Source of the DNA: Agromyces kandeliae
GTDB taxonomy: Bacteria; Actinomycetota; Actinomycetes; Actinomycetales; Microbacteriaceae
DNA: 64,000 nt
Direction of reading: 5' to 3'
Assembly: GCF_009674665.1 (NCBI RefSeq)
Contig: NZ_WKJD01000012.1
Span: 124,001 to 188,000 of the forward strand
Part shown: positions 7,860-15,260 of the stretch, piece by piece
Layout: each line of letters begins with the position of its first letter
Numbering within the stretch: the first letter of the stretch is position 1
The notes under the pieces: generated by a model
What the model saw: only the letters and a program-made list of their open reading frames with translations
What the model was told of the DNA's origin: nothing
Databases searched by the model: none
Position numbers and translations under genes: made by a program

Positions 7860-9734
7860 TCACGGCAGGACGATGTCGAACGACGGGTCGCCGGGCTGCA
7901 GCACCGACATCAGCCGGTCGAGCACGTCGGTGTCGCCGCCGCGCTCGATGCCCGCGCTCTCGCGGTCGCCCCCGAGGAGTGCGAGCATGCGCGGCTTCGC
8001 CAGGGCCACCGTCGCCTGCGCGCTCGCCTCGTCGGCCGGCTTCTCGACGTAGACGAGCACTCCGTTGCGCAGCGTGACGCGGAAGTTCCGCCCGACGTCG
8101 GTGAACGTCAGGTCGAGCACGAGGTCGAGGTCCCATGCACGGGGTCCGTCGACGGTGATCGCGATCGCGTCGAGCAGTTGCTCCGGAGTCAGCTGGGCGA
8201 GGATCTCGGGCGCCGCCGTCGAAGTCGGCGTGCCGAAGTTCTCGCCGCGCAGTTCCGTGGCGCCCGAGAGGAAGAAGTTCCGCCACGGCCCGTTCTCGGC
8301 GCCGTAGGCGAGCTGCTCGAGCGTGTCGGCGTAGAGCGTTCGCGCCGCCGCATGGTCGGCATCGGCGAACACGGCGTGGTCGAGCAGGGTCGCCGCCCAC
8401 CGGAAGTCGCCCTCGTCGTACGCCTGCTGCGCGAGCTCGACGACCCGGTCGACGCCGCCGATCGCCGCGACGTACCGCTCGGCGAGCGGCTTCGGCGGGT
8501 GCGGCCACAGCCGCGCGGGGTTGCCGTCGAACCAGCCCATGTAGCGCTGGTAGATCGCCTTCACGTTGTGGCTCACCGAGCCGTAGTAGCCGCGCGCGTG
8601 CCAGGCGTTCTCGATCGCCGGCGGCAGTCGGATCTCCTCGGCGATCTCGGCGCCGGTCATGCCCTGGTTCAGCATGCGCAGCGTCTGGTCGTGCAGGTAG
8701 GCGTAGAGGTCGCGCTGCAACCCGAGGAACTCCCGGATCTCGTCGGCGCCCCACGTCGGCCAGTGATGCGAGGCGAACACCACGTCGACCCGGTCGCCGA
8801 AGCGCTCGATCGCCTCGGTGAGGTAGCGCGACCAGACGTGGGGGTCGCGCACGAGCGCCCCACGCAGCGTCAGGAGGTTGTGCAGGGTGTGCGTCGCGTT
8901 CTCCGCCATGCACAGCGCCCGCTTCTGCGGGAACAGGAAGTGCATCTCGGCCGGCGCCTCGGTGCCGGGCGCCATCTGGAACTCGATCTCGACGCCGTCG
9001 ATCACGTGCGTCTCGCCCGTGCGCCGGATCTCGAGCGTCGGGACGAGGATCCCGGCGTGCCCCGTGGACGTGGACTGGCCGAGGCCCGCGCCGACGGCGC
9101 CCTTCGGCCCGCGCTCGAGCGCGGCGCCGTACATGTAGCCGGCGCGACGACCCATCGCGGTTCCCGCGTACACGTTCTCTGCGACGGCCTCGCCGACGAT
9201 CCCGATCGGGGCGATGACCTGCACGCCGCCGGGCCGCACGTCCTCGGGGTCCACGACGCCGAGCACGCCGCCGAAGTGGTCGATGTGGCTGTGCGTGAAG
9301 ATGACGGCCGTGACCGGGCGGTCGCCCCGGTGCTCGCGGTAGAGCGCGAGCGCCGCCGCCGCGGTCTCCTTCGAGATGAGCGGGTCGATGACGATGACCC
9401 CCGTGTCGCCCTCCACGAAGCTGACGTTCGACAGGTCGAGCCCGCGCACCTGGTGGATGCCGTCGGCGACCTCGAACAACCCCTGCTTCGCCACCAGCGT
9501 CGACTGCCGCCAGAGGCTCGGGTTGACGGTGTCGGGCGCGTCGCCCGTGATGAACGCGAACTCGTTCGCGTCCCAGACGACCTTCCCGTCGGCGTCGTGG
9601 ATCTCGCCTGGCTCGAGGGCCGCGACGAACCCCCGGTCGACGGCGTCGACGTCGCGGCGATCGCCGAACGGCAGGTTCGACGCGAGCTCGCGCTGTCGCG
9701 CGCGGATGGCCTCGGTCGCGTCCTTCTGGTGCAT
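7860..9734 (-). CDS. alkylsulfatase, metallo-beta-lactamase fold (SdsA1/BDS1 family)
   Basis: 624-residue enzyme predicted to hydrolyse alkyl sulfate esters with a binuclear zinc centre. The zinc motif HSHIDH is at residues 148-153, followed by the EMHFLFPQKRALCMAEN and THTLHN segments that supply further ligands, and by the dimerisation and C-terminal SCP2-like regions (about residues 500-620, DGPRAWDLDLVLDLTFTDVG). The length fits the family (about 620-660). No signal peptide is visible, unlike Pseudomonas SdsA1, so it appears cytoplasmic. Start supported by GAGAGGGAG seven bases upstream. It may feed sulfate to the assimilation block elsewhere in the window; that link is speculative. Confidence 0.92.
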   Translation of the reverse strand: MHQKDATEAIRARQRELASNLPFGDRRDVDAVDRGFVAALEPGEIHDADGKVVWDANEFAFITGDAPDTVNPSLWRQSTLVAKQGLFEVADGIHQVRGLDLSNVSFVEGDTGVIVIDPLISKETAAAALALYREHRGDRPVTAVIFTHSHIDHFGGVLGVVDPEDVRPGGVQVIAPIGIVGEAVAENVYAGTAMGRRAGYMYGAALERGPKGAVGAGLGQSTSTGHAGILVPTLEIRRTGETHVIDGVEIEFQMAPGTEAPAEMHFLFPQKRALCMAENATHTLHNLLTLRGALVRDPHVWSRYLTEAIERFGDRVDVVFASHHWPTWGADEIREFLGLQRDLYAYLHDQTLRMLNQGMTGAEIAEEIRLPPAIENAWHARGYYGSVSHNVKAIYQRYMGWFDGNPARLWPHPPKPLAERYVAAIGGVDRVVELAQQAYDEGDFRWAATLLDHAVFADADHAAARTLYADTLEQLAYGAENGPWRNFFLSGATELRGENFGTPTSTAAPEILAQLTPEQLLDAIAITVDGPRAWDLDLVLDLTFTDVGRNFRVTLRNGVLVYVEKPADEASAQATVALAKPRMLALLGGDRESAGIERGGDTDVLDRLMSVLQPGDPSFDIVLP

Positions 9735-9804
9735 GGCTCCCTCTCCGGTTCTCCGACGGTCGGATCCGTCGCGGTCGATGCGGCGTCGCTGCTCGGCGCC
9801 TGGC

Positions 9805-10476
9805 TCAGAAGTTGCCGACGCCCTTGCCGATCAGCACCACGCCGATCACGAGCAGGAGCACGGCCATGACGGTCGCGTTGTTGTGCACGAGCCATCCGCG
9901 CAGCCGCTCGAGCGGTGCGGCCATGCGCTCCGATGCCGCCAGGTAGGCGATCACCGGAACGGCGACGGATGCCGCGGCGACGACCGTGAAGACGAGGAGC
10001 ACCACCGCGGTCGGGCCCGCGCCGAGCTCGGCCGAGCCGATCGCCAGGCCCGCGCCGGCCCCGAGGAGGAGGTTCTTCGGGTTCACGGCGGCGAGCAGGA
10101 AGCCCAGTCCCAACGCCCTGCCCGCGGTCATCGAGTCGATCCCCGCCATCCACTTCGGCAACGGCGGCTCCACGCCGGGGGCCGGGCGGCTGCGCCACTG
10201 GCGGAGGGCCAGGAAGAGCAGGCCCGCCCCGAGCACGAGCTGCATGACCGCCGTGATCGGCTTCGGGTCATCCGCTCCGCCCTGCGGCAGCACCGCCGAG
10301 AGCAGCGTGAACACGGTCGCCGCGACCGCGATGCCGAGGACCCAGCCGCCGAGGAAGCCGACGCTCGTCGTCCTGGCCCGCGGCGAGAGCAGCATCAGGA
10401 TCGCGGCGATGATCGGGACCGGACTGATCGCGATGCCGACCGCCAGGGGCAGGGTGTCACCGATGGCCGAGCCCAT
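9805..10476 (-). CDS. GAP/Sap-family six-helix membrane protein
   Basis: 223-residue membrane protein with about six transmembrane helices, of the GAP (GPL-addressing/sulfolipid-1-addressing protein) family, which is related to LysE-type exporters. The family opening GDTLPLAVGIAISPVPIIAAILMLLSPRA and the internal FLLAAVNPKNLLL segment are characteristic. In mycobacteria these proteins help move glycolipids to the cell surface; the cargo here is unknown. It is separated by about 90 bases from the unrelated membrane gene upstream. Confidence 0.82.
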   Translation of the reverse strand: MGSAIGDTLPLAVGIAISPVPIIAAILMLLSPRARTTSVGFLGGWVLGIAVAATVFTLLSAVLPQGGADDPKPITAVMQLVLGAGLLFLALRQWRSRPAPGVEPPLPKWMAGIDSMTAGRALGLGFLLAAVNPKNLLLGAGAGLAIGSAELGAGPTAVVLLVFTVVAAASVAVPVIAYLAASERMAAPLERLRGWLVHNNATVMAVLLLVIGVVLIGKGVGNF

Positions 10477-10563
10477 GGGCGGCCTCCTCGTCTGCGACCT
10501 CGGTCGCGTCCGGGACCCGAACCGGGTCCGCGCTGTCGATGGGTCCGGGGCGCGCCACGGAGA

Positions 10564-11187
10564 TCAGATCCGTATCGGGAACGTCGTCAGGATGACCACC
10601 CCGACGATCGCGACGACCCCGGCCAGGCCGAGCAGGGTTCGCGCCATCCACGGAACGATCTCGCGTTGGGACATCGCCGTGAGGAAGAGCACGAGCGCGA
10701 AGAGGACGGTGAGCAGCGAGTAGTTGTCGCCGCGCTGGTTGTTCTCGAGGGCCGCGGCGAACTTCTCGTCGGCGCGCGCGTTCAGTTCCTCGGCCTCGTA
10801 CGTGCCCTCGGGAACGTATTCCTCGCGCGCGAAGGGCGCCCGCTCGATCTGGCCGTCGCGGACCCAGGCGTCGTACGCCACCTCGAACTCGGGCGTGAAC
10901 CGCTGGCGGATGTAGTCCGCCAGCTCATCCTCGCCGCGACCGACCGCCTCCACGTACGAGGCGTAGATCGTGAGGTCGAACGTCCGCGCCGACCTCGCCT
11001 CGCCCTCGGCCGATGCGGCCTGGATCCGGGCACTCGAAGCCTGGCTGAAGGCGATCGACATCTCGCCGCCCCACTTCGAGGCCTGGAACCCGCACCACGC
11101 CGTCAGCACCGCCACGACCGACAGCAGGAAGACGCCGATGATCTCAGTGGCGCGCTTCCAACGGTCGCGCGTCTCGCCTTCGGTCAT
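10564..11187 (-). CDS. membrane protein of unknown function
   Basis: 207 residues. One transmembrane helix is at about 14-33 (IIGVFLLSVVAVLTAWCGFQ), followed by a long soluble loop rich in Ala, Glu and Arg (about 34-150), then two helices near 152-170 and 180-202. The pattern resembles DUF4337-like proteins with a soluble insert between helices, but I cannot assign a family. It is the last gene of a tight operon after the DUF6325-type and SHOCT genes, with 10-base gaps throughout, so it may act with them. Confidence 0.7.
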   Translation of the reverse strand: MTEGETRDRWKRATEIIGVFLLSVVAVLTAWCGFQASKWGGEMSIAFSQASSARIQAASAEGEARSARTFDLTIYASYVEAVGRGEDELADYIRQRFTPEFEVAYDAWVRDGQIERAPFAREEYVPEGTYEAEELNARADEKFAAALENNQRGDNYSLLTVLFALVLFLTAMSQREIVPWMARTLLGLAGVVAIVGVVILTTFPIRI

Positions 11188-11197
11188 CGGGGCGCCG

Positions 11198-11554
11198 TCA
11201 GCCGAGCAGCTTGGCCTTCGCCGCGGCGAACTCGGCGTCGCTCAGGATGCCCTGCTCCTTCAGCGTCGCGAGCTTCTGCAGTTCGGCGACGACGTCGACG
11301 CCGGCGGCTGCAGGGGCTGCGGGCGGCGGCGGCGCCTGCATCGCCGCCTGCTGCGCGGCCGCCTGCTGGGCCTGGTACTGCTCGGCCTCCCACTGCTGCT
11401 GGGCGGCTGCGCCCTCCTGCGCCTGCTGCTCCGCGTACCTGCCCTGCTGTCGACGTGCGACGCGACCGCTCACGGCGGTCGCGGTTCCGGCGACGACCGC
11501 GGTGCGCGCGGCCATCCCGATCAGGCCGGGTCGACCCATCCTTCGAATCGGCAT
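11198..11554 (-). CDS. SHOCT-domain protein with Gln/Ala-rich linker
   Basis: 118 residues. A short basic/hydrophobic N-terminus (GLIGMAARTAVVAGTATAV, about 10-28) may associate with membrane; a Gln/Ala-rich low-complexity segment spans about 35-85; the C-terminal 30 residues (ELQKLATLKEQGILSDAEFAAAKAKLLG) are a SHOCT domain, a short helical module thought to mediate oligomerisation or membrane association. Middle gene of a three-gene operon. A second SHOCT protein is encoded divergently at 12179. Confidence 0.8.
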   Translation of the reverse strand: MPIRRMGRPGLIGMAARTAVVAGTATAVSGRVARRQQGRYAEQQAQEGAAAQQQWEAEQYQAQQAAAQQAAMQAPPPPAAPAAAGVDVVAELQKLATLKEQGILSDAEFAAAKAKLLG

Positions 11555-11564
11555 GACGTTCCCC

Positions 11565-11996
11565 CTACTCCTCGTCGCTCGCCTCGGCGAGCACCTCGTT
11601 CACGACCGTGGCCGGGATGCGCTCCACCTGCAGCACCTCGCCGCCGGATGCGGCGAACGCCGACGCGATCTTCTTCGCCCACAGCAGCTCGATCGCCATG
11701 ATCGCGCCCGACGTTCCGGGCGGGATCGTGTCGGCGAGCTCGTCGATGTCCTCGTCGCCGATGACGCCGGACGCCTCGAGCTCGACCACCGTGAAGCCGG
11801 CCTCGTCCCGGAACTCCTCGTACTCGCGAACCGTGACCTCGCCGTCGTCGTCGCGCGAGACGATCAGCAGGTCGAGCAGCCGGATCTCGTCGCCGACCAT
11901 CAGCTCACCCAGTGCCGTCGCCGTCGCCTCGTCGAGGCGATCGCCCTCGAAGCTCACGACGTAGACGTCGACCGGACCGTATTCGAAATCAGCCAT
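11565..11996 (-). CDS. DUF6325/DUF1269-like small acidic protein
   Basis: 143 residues, acidic and cytoplasmic. The opening GPVDVYVVSFEGD and the later ELADTIPPGTSGAIMAIELLWAKKIASAF segment fit the DUF6325 (DUF1269-like) group, which is habitually encoded next to SHOCT-domain proteins. Its function is unknown. Start at the ATG preceded by AAGGGGGG; the longer open frame upstream lacks support. First gene of the SHOCT operon; the divergent gene on the other side also carries a SHOCT domain. Confidence 0.75.
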   Translation of the reverse strand: MADFEYGPVDVYVVSFEGDRLDEATATALGELMVGDEIRLLDLLIVSRDDDGEVTVREYEEFRDEAGFTVVELEASGVIGDEDIDELADTIPPGTSGAIMAIELLWAKKIASAFAASGGEVLQVERIPATVVNEVLAEASDEE

Positions 11997-12178
11997 CGAT
12001 TCCCCCCTTGGAGAGCAGACTAGGCGCGCGCCGCACGGCAACGCCAGTCCCGATTCCAGTGCACCTCGCGGCGCGCCGACGTGCCCAAGGTCCTCCCGCA
12101 CAGAGCCCCCGCGCCGCTAGTGTGACGCTCGGGGGCGGCATCCGGCGTCCCCGTCAACGACTGGAAAGGCCCAACCCC

Positions 12179-12574
12179 GTGGACTTCGCGAGCAACTTCT
12201 GGAACTTCGTCTGGATCTTCTTCTGGAGCTTCGCCTTCATCGCGTACCTCTTCGCGCTGTTCGCGATCATCGGCGACCTCTTCCGCGACCACCAGCTGAA
12301 CGGCTGGTGGAAGGCCGTCTGGATCATCTTCCTGATGTTCGTGCCGTTCCTCACGGCCCTGATCTACCTCATCGCCCGCGGCAACGGCATGGCGGAGCGT
12401 TCCGCCGCTGCGGCCTCCGACGCCCAGGCCGCGACCGAGGCCTACATCCGCCAGACCGCAGGCGCATCGGCGAGCCCGTCCGACGAGATCGCGAAGGCCA
12501 AGGCGCTGCTCGACGCCGGCACCATCTCCGCGCAGGAGTACGAGGCCATCAAGGCCAAGGCGCTGAGCGCCTGA
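12179..12574 (+). CDS. membrane protein with PLDc_N-type helices and a C-terminal SHOCT domain
   Basis: 131 residues. Two transmembrane helices (about 8-30 and 44-64; WKAVWIIFLMFVPFLTALIYLIAR) resemble the phospholipase D N-terminal membrane anchor (PLDc_N), followed by an Ala-rich linker and a C-terminal SHOCT module (EIAKAKALLDAGTISAQEYEAIKAKAL). GTG start with GGAAAGG ten bases upstream. Divergent from the DUF6325-SHOCT operon across a 180-base region that carries a TAGTGT -10-like box near 12119. These proteins are common in actinobacteria and lack a known role; stress or membrane maintenance is a guess. Confidence 0.82.
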   Translation: MDFASNFWNFVWIFFWSFAFIAYLFALFAIIGDLFRDHQLNGWWKAVWIIFLMFVPFLTALIYLIARGNGMAERSAAAASDAQAATEAYIRQTAGASASPSDEIAKAKALLDAGTISAQEYEAIKAKALSA

Positions 12575-12586
12575 CGCACGACGACG

Positions 12587-12615
12587 ACGGCCGGGCACCC
12601 GCGGGGCCCGGCCGT
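12587..12615. terminator. bidirectional terminator hairpin
   Basis: Perfect 10-base arms (ACGGCCGGGC and its complement) around a 9-base loop, flanked by further GACG/CGTC pairing. It lies between the convergent SHOCT gene and the DUF998-like gene. Confidence 0.7.
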
Positions 12616-12639
12616 CCGTCGTCGCGGCGACCTCCCGCG

Positions 12640-13767
12640 TCAGGCGGTGACCGCCACCACCCGACGGGCCCCGACCGACCCGGTGTTGCGCAGGAACAGG
12701 ATGATCCAGCTGAAGATCAGCAGGCCCGCGACGAGCTCGACCGCGGTCAGGTTGTAGTACCCGATCGCGAAGAACACCCCGAGCACCACGATCACCCCGA
12801 CGTACACCCAGCCGAGGATCACGAAGACCCGCGGCATCGAGGGCAGGAAGCGCGGGAGCCCGATCACGATCACCGCGTAGACGACGGCCATGCCCGAGGC
12901 GACGGTGTTGTGCAGGAGGAAGAAGTCGTCGACCGGGAAGATGCCGACGCACGCGAGCAGGACCCCGATGAGGACCAGCCCGTACCGGACGAAGTCCCTG
13001 CCGCGCCGGTCGCGGTCCGTCGTCACCGGCAGGCCGGCGGTCGCGTACCGGGCGACGATCGTGACGATGGCGCCGGCGATCACGAGCGTCAGGTTGAACG
13101 CCAGTGCCGAGAGGTCGTCGGTCATGCCGAGCGCGCTGAGGTTCATCTGCCACCAGTGGGGATCGGTCGAACTGAGCATCGCGGTCACGACGCCCACCAC
13201 GAGGAACACGGCGAGCACGATCGACAGCAGCATCGGGGTCATCCGCACCGACGAGAGGAAGCACACGTACGCGGTGAGCGTGAGCGCGACCCCGAAGAGC
13301 ACGGCTGCCGGCAGCGGGTAGACGGGGGCGCCGATGAAGCTCTGCTCGAGGACGTCGGCGAGGGCGACCCAACCGAGCATGGCGATCACGGCATGCGCGA
13401 TCGACAGGGCGACGACGTCGAACCACCGCAGCCGCGGCGCCTCCGCACCGCGCGGCCCGGTCGCGCTGCGTGTCGCCGCGGCATCCTCGACCGACGGATC
13501 GTCGGGCTTCGGCCCGAACCGCCTGCGCTGGAGGAGGCGGCCTGCGACGAACGCCACGGCCGCGGCGATCGCCGAGCCGAGCGCGATGTACATGCCGAGG
13601 GAGTCCCGGCCCGAGATCGCGAGGTCGCGACCCCAGAATGCGAGCAGCCCGATCGGCGTCGCGAGGACGAAGACGATCGCGCCGAGGATCAGCGCCGACG
13701 ACTCGGTCGACTCGGTCGTGCGCGTGGGCTCGCGCAGGATCCCCACGATCGAGGACGGCTGGGACAT
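12640..13767 (-). CDS. polytopic membrane protein, DUF998-like
   Basis: 375 residues with about ten hydrophobic segments and a charged loop near residues 80-100. The stretch around HWWQMNLSALGMTDDLSALAFNLTLVIAG (about 210-240) resembles the core of DUF998 proteins, a loose family of actinobacterial and archaeal membrane proteins with no firm function. GGAGGAACG directly precedes the ATG. It appears to be a single-gene unit between a terminator and the DUF7144 gene on the same strand. Confidence 0.7.
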   Translation of the reverse strand: MSQPSSIVGILREPTRTTESTESSALILGAIVFVLATPIGLLAFWGRDLAISGRDSLGMYIALGSAIAAAVAFVAGRLLQRRRFGPKPDDPSVEDAAATRSATGPRGAEAPRLRWFDVVALSIAHAVIAMLGWVALADVLEQSFIGAPVYPLPAAVLFGVALTLTAYVCFLSSVRMTPMLLSIVLAVFLVVGVVTAMLSSTDPHWWQMNLSALGMTDDLSALAFNLTLVIAGAIVTIVARYATAGLPVTTDRDRRGRDFVRYGLVLIGVLLACVGIFPVDDFFLLHNTVASGMAVVYAVIVIGLPRFLPSMPRVFVILGWVYVGVIVVLGVFFAIGYYNLTAVELVAGLLIFSWIILFLRNTGSVGARRVVAVTA

Positions 13768-13903
13768 CGTTCCTCCGCTCAGCGCCGCCCGTCGCGCCGT
13801 CGACCGGCGCAGGCGCCGGGCCCGCGGCACCAGACTGCCAGCAGCGTGGGCGCGATCGCCAGCGCCGGTCCGTGGGATCGCCTCGATACGCGCGGCCGGA
13901 GGA

Positions 13904-14311
13904 TCAGCGCCTCGCGGCGAGCTCCTTGCCGTGCACCGTGAGCGCGTAGATCACGAACACGTCGACCGCGATCACGATCGCCGACCACCAGGGCTGCAGC
14001 GGGAGCACCATGAGGTTCGCCAGGACGCTGAAGGCCGCGAGGACGATCGCGACGACCCTCGCCCACGAGGCGCCGGCGAGCAGGGCGACGCCCACGAGCA
14101 CGAGGAAGAGCCCGAGGAACAAGTGCAGCCAGCCCCAGCCCGTGGCGTTCAGGATCAGCAGCTCGCCGTCGGACGGCTTCAGGAAGTAGGTGTTGTTCGG
14201 CAGCAGGATCGCGATGAGTCCGTAGATGGCGCCGATCGCGCCGGAGATGATGATCATCACACCGGCGAACCAGCCCCAGCCGACCCAGCCGGTGACGTTC
14301 GTGTCTGACAT
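13904..14311 (-). CDS. DUF7144-family four-helix membrane protein
   Basis: 135 residues with four transmembrane helices. The signature elements are the first helix WFAGVMIIISGAIGAIYGL, the central GWGWLHLFLGLFLVLVGVALL, the ASWARVVAIVLAAFSVLANL helix and the closing PWWSAIVIAVDVFVIYALTVHG. This matches the DUF7144 group found across actinobacteria; role unknown. Start set at the ATG before SDTNV, with GGAGGCGCGCC upstream. Confidence 0.85.
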   Translation of the reverse strand: MSDTNVTGWVGWGWFAGVMIIISGAIGAIYGLIAILLPNNTYFLKPSDGELLILNATGWGWLHLFLGLFLVLVGVALLAGASWARVVAIVLAAFSVLANLMVLPLQPWWSAIVIAVDVFVIYALTVHGKELAARR

Positions 14312-14401
14312 GGCGCGCCTCCATCCGGCACGCCCCCCGATGGGCGCGCCCACGCGCATCGTCCTACGATCCCCGATCGCGACCTCGGGACCTTCGGCCC
14401 G

Positions 14402-14899
14402 TCACCGCCCGATCGGGTCGAGCACCTCGAGCATCGAGCCCTGCACGATGCCCGCCCATTCGTAGGCGGCGCGCAGGTAGTCGTCGCGCTCGTCGTCGGC
14501 GGGTTCCGCCTCGTCGGGGTCGGTCACGCCGACGCGCTCGGCGAGGATCAGCCGCAGGTCGGTGAGGAACGTCAGCCATCCCCAGGCCTGCGCCTGGTCG
14601 AGCTCGATCTCGACCAGGCCCGCGTCGCGCTCGGTGGCCGTGGCGTCGCGGACGGATTGGGCGGCCTGGCGCTTGCCGTCGACGAGGCTGTCGCGCGTGT
14701 AGCGCGTGAAGTCGCGCGCGGCCTCGCGGTCCTCGGGGTACGCGGACGGGAAGAGGCGCCCCAGCGCCGGGTCGTCGTCGCCGCCGAGCAGCAGGACCGA
14801 GTCGACCTGGTCGGCGAGCTCCGACAAGAGCATCGCCTCCTCCGTCTCCAGCACGATCCGCACGCCGTCGGCGCCGCCCTCGCGTCCGGCGACGATCAC
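14402..14899 (-). CDS. DUF2017-family protein encoded with ClpS
   Basis: 165-residue acidic soluble protein of the DUF2017 group, which in actinobacteria nearly always follows clpS. The GTG start overlaps the clpS stop codon (GTGA), so translation is coupled. The conservation of this pairing suggests a role with the Clp protease adaptor, but the function is not known. The body is largely helical, with an [19 protein letters not shown] opening segment and a Trp-rich [17 protein letters not shown] helix. Confidence 0.88.
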   Translation of the reverse strand: MIVAGREGGADGVRIVLETEEAMLLSELADQVDSVLLLGGDDDPALGRLFPSAYPEDREAARDFTRYTRDSLVDGKRQAAQSVRDATATERDAGLVEIELDQAQAWGWLTFLTDLRLILAERVGVTDPDEAEPADDERDDYLRAAYEWAGIVQGSMLEVLDPIGR

Positions 14900-15192
14900 G
14901 GCTCGGCCTTCGAGACGGTCGCCTGCAGCCCGTAGCCGTGCATGGCGTGGACGTGTCGCTCCATGGCCTCGCGATTGCCGGATGCCACGACCGCGCGCCC
15001 CTCATGGTGCACCTGCAGCATGAGTCGCTCGGCCTCCTCTCGCGGGTAGCCGAAGTAGCTGCGGAACACGTACGTGACGTAGGTCATGAGGTTGACGGGA
15101 TCGTCCCACACGATCGTCTGCCAGGGCAGGTCGGGCCGGACGGCCTCGTCGGTGACGAGGTCGGCGTCGAGCTGCTCGATGGTGGACGTCAC
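14896..15192 (-). CDS. clpS: ATP-dependent Clp protease adaptor ClpS
   Basis: 98-residue N-end-rule adaptor that delivers substrates to ClpC/ClpP. The hallmark segments [38 protein letters not shown] and the closing HGYGLQATV are all present, including the residues of the N-degron pocket and the Clp-N contact. GTG start without a ribosome site; a CAGTCT box six bases upstream suggests a leaderless transcript. Coupled to the DUF2017 gene by a GTGA overlap. Confidence 0.95.
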   Translation of the reverse strand: MTSTIEQLDADLVTDEAVRPDLPWQTIVWDDPVNLMTYVTYVFRSYFGYPREEAERLMLQVHHEGRAVVASGNREAMERHVHAMHGYGLQATVSKAEP

Positions 15193-15260
15193 GATCCCAG
15201 ACTGACACGGTCGCGGCCCGCTCGCACGTCCCCATCGAGGGATCCCGCCGACGCCCCCGG

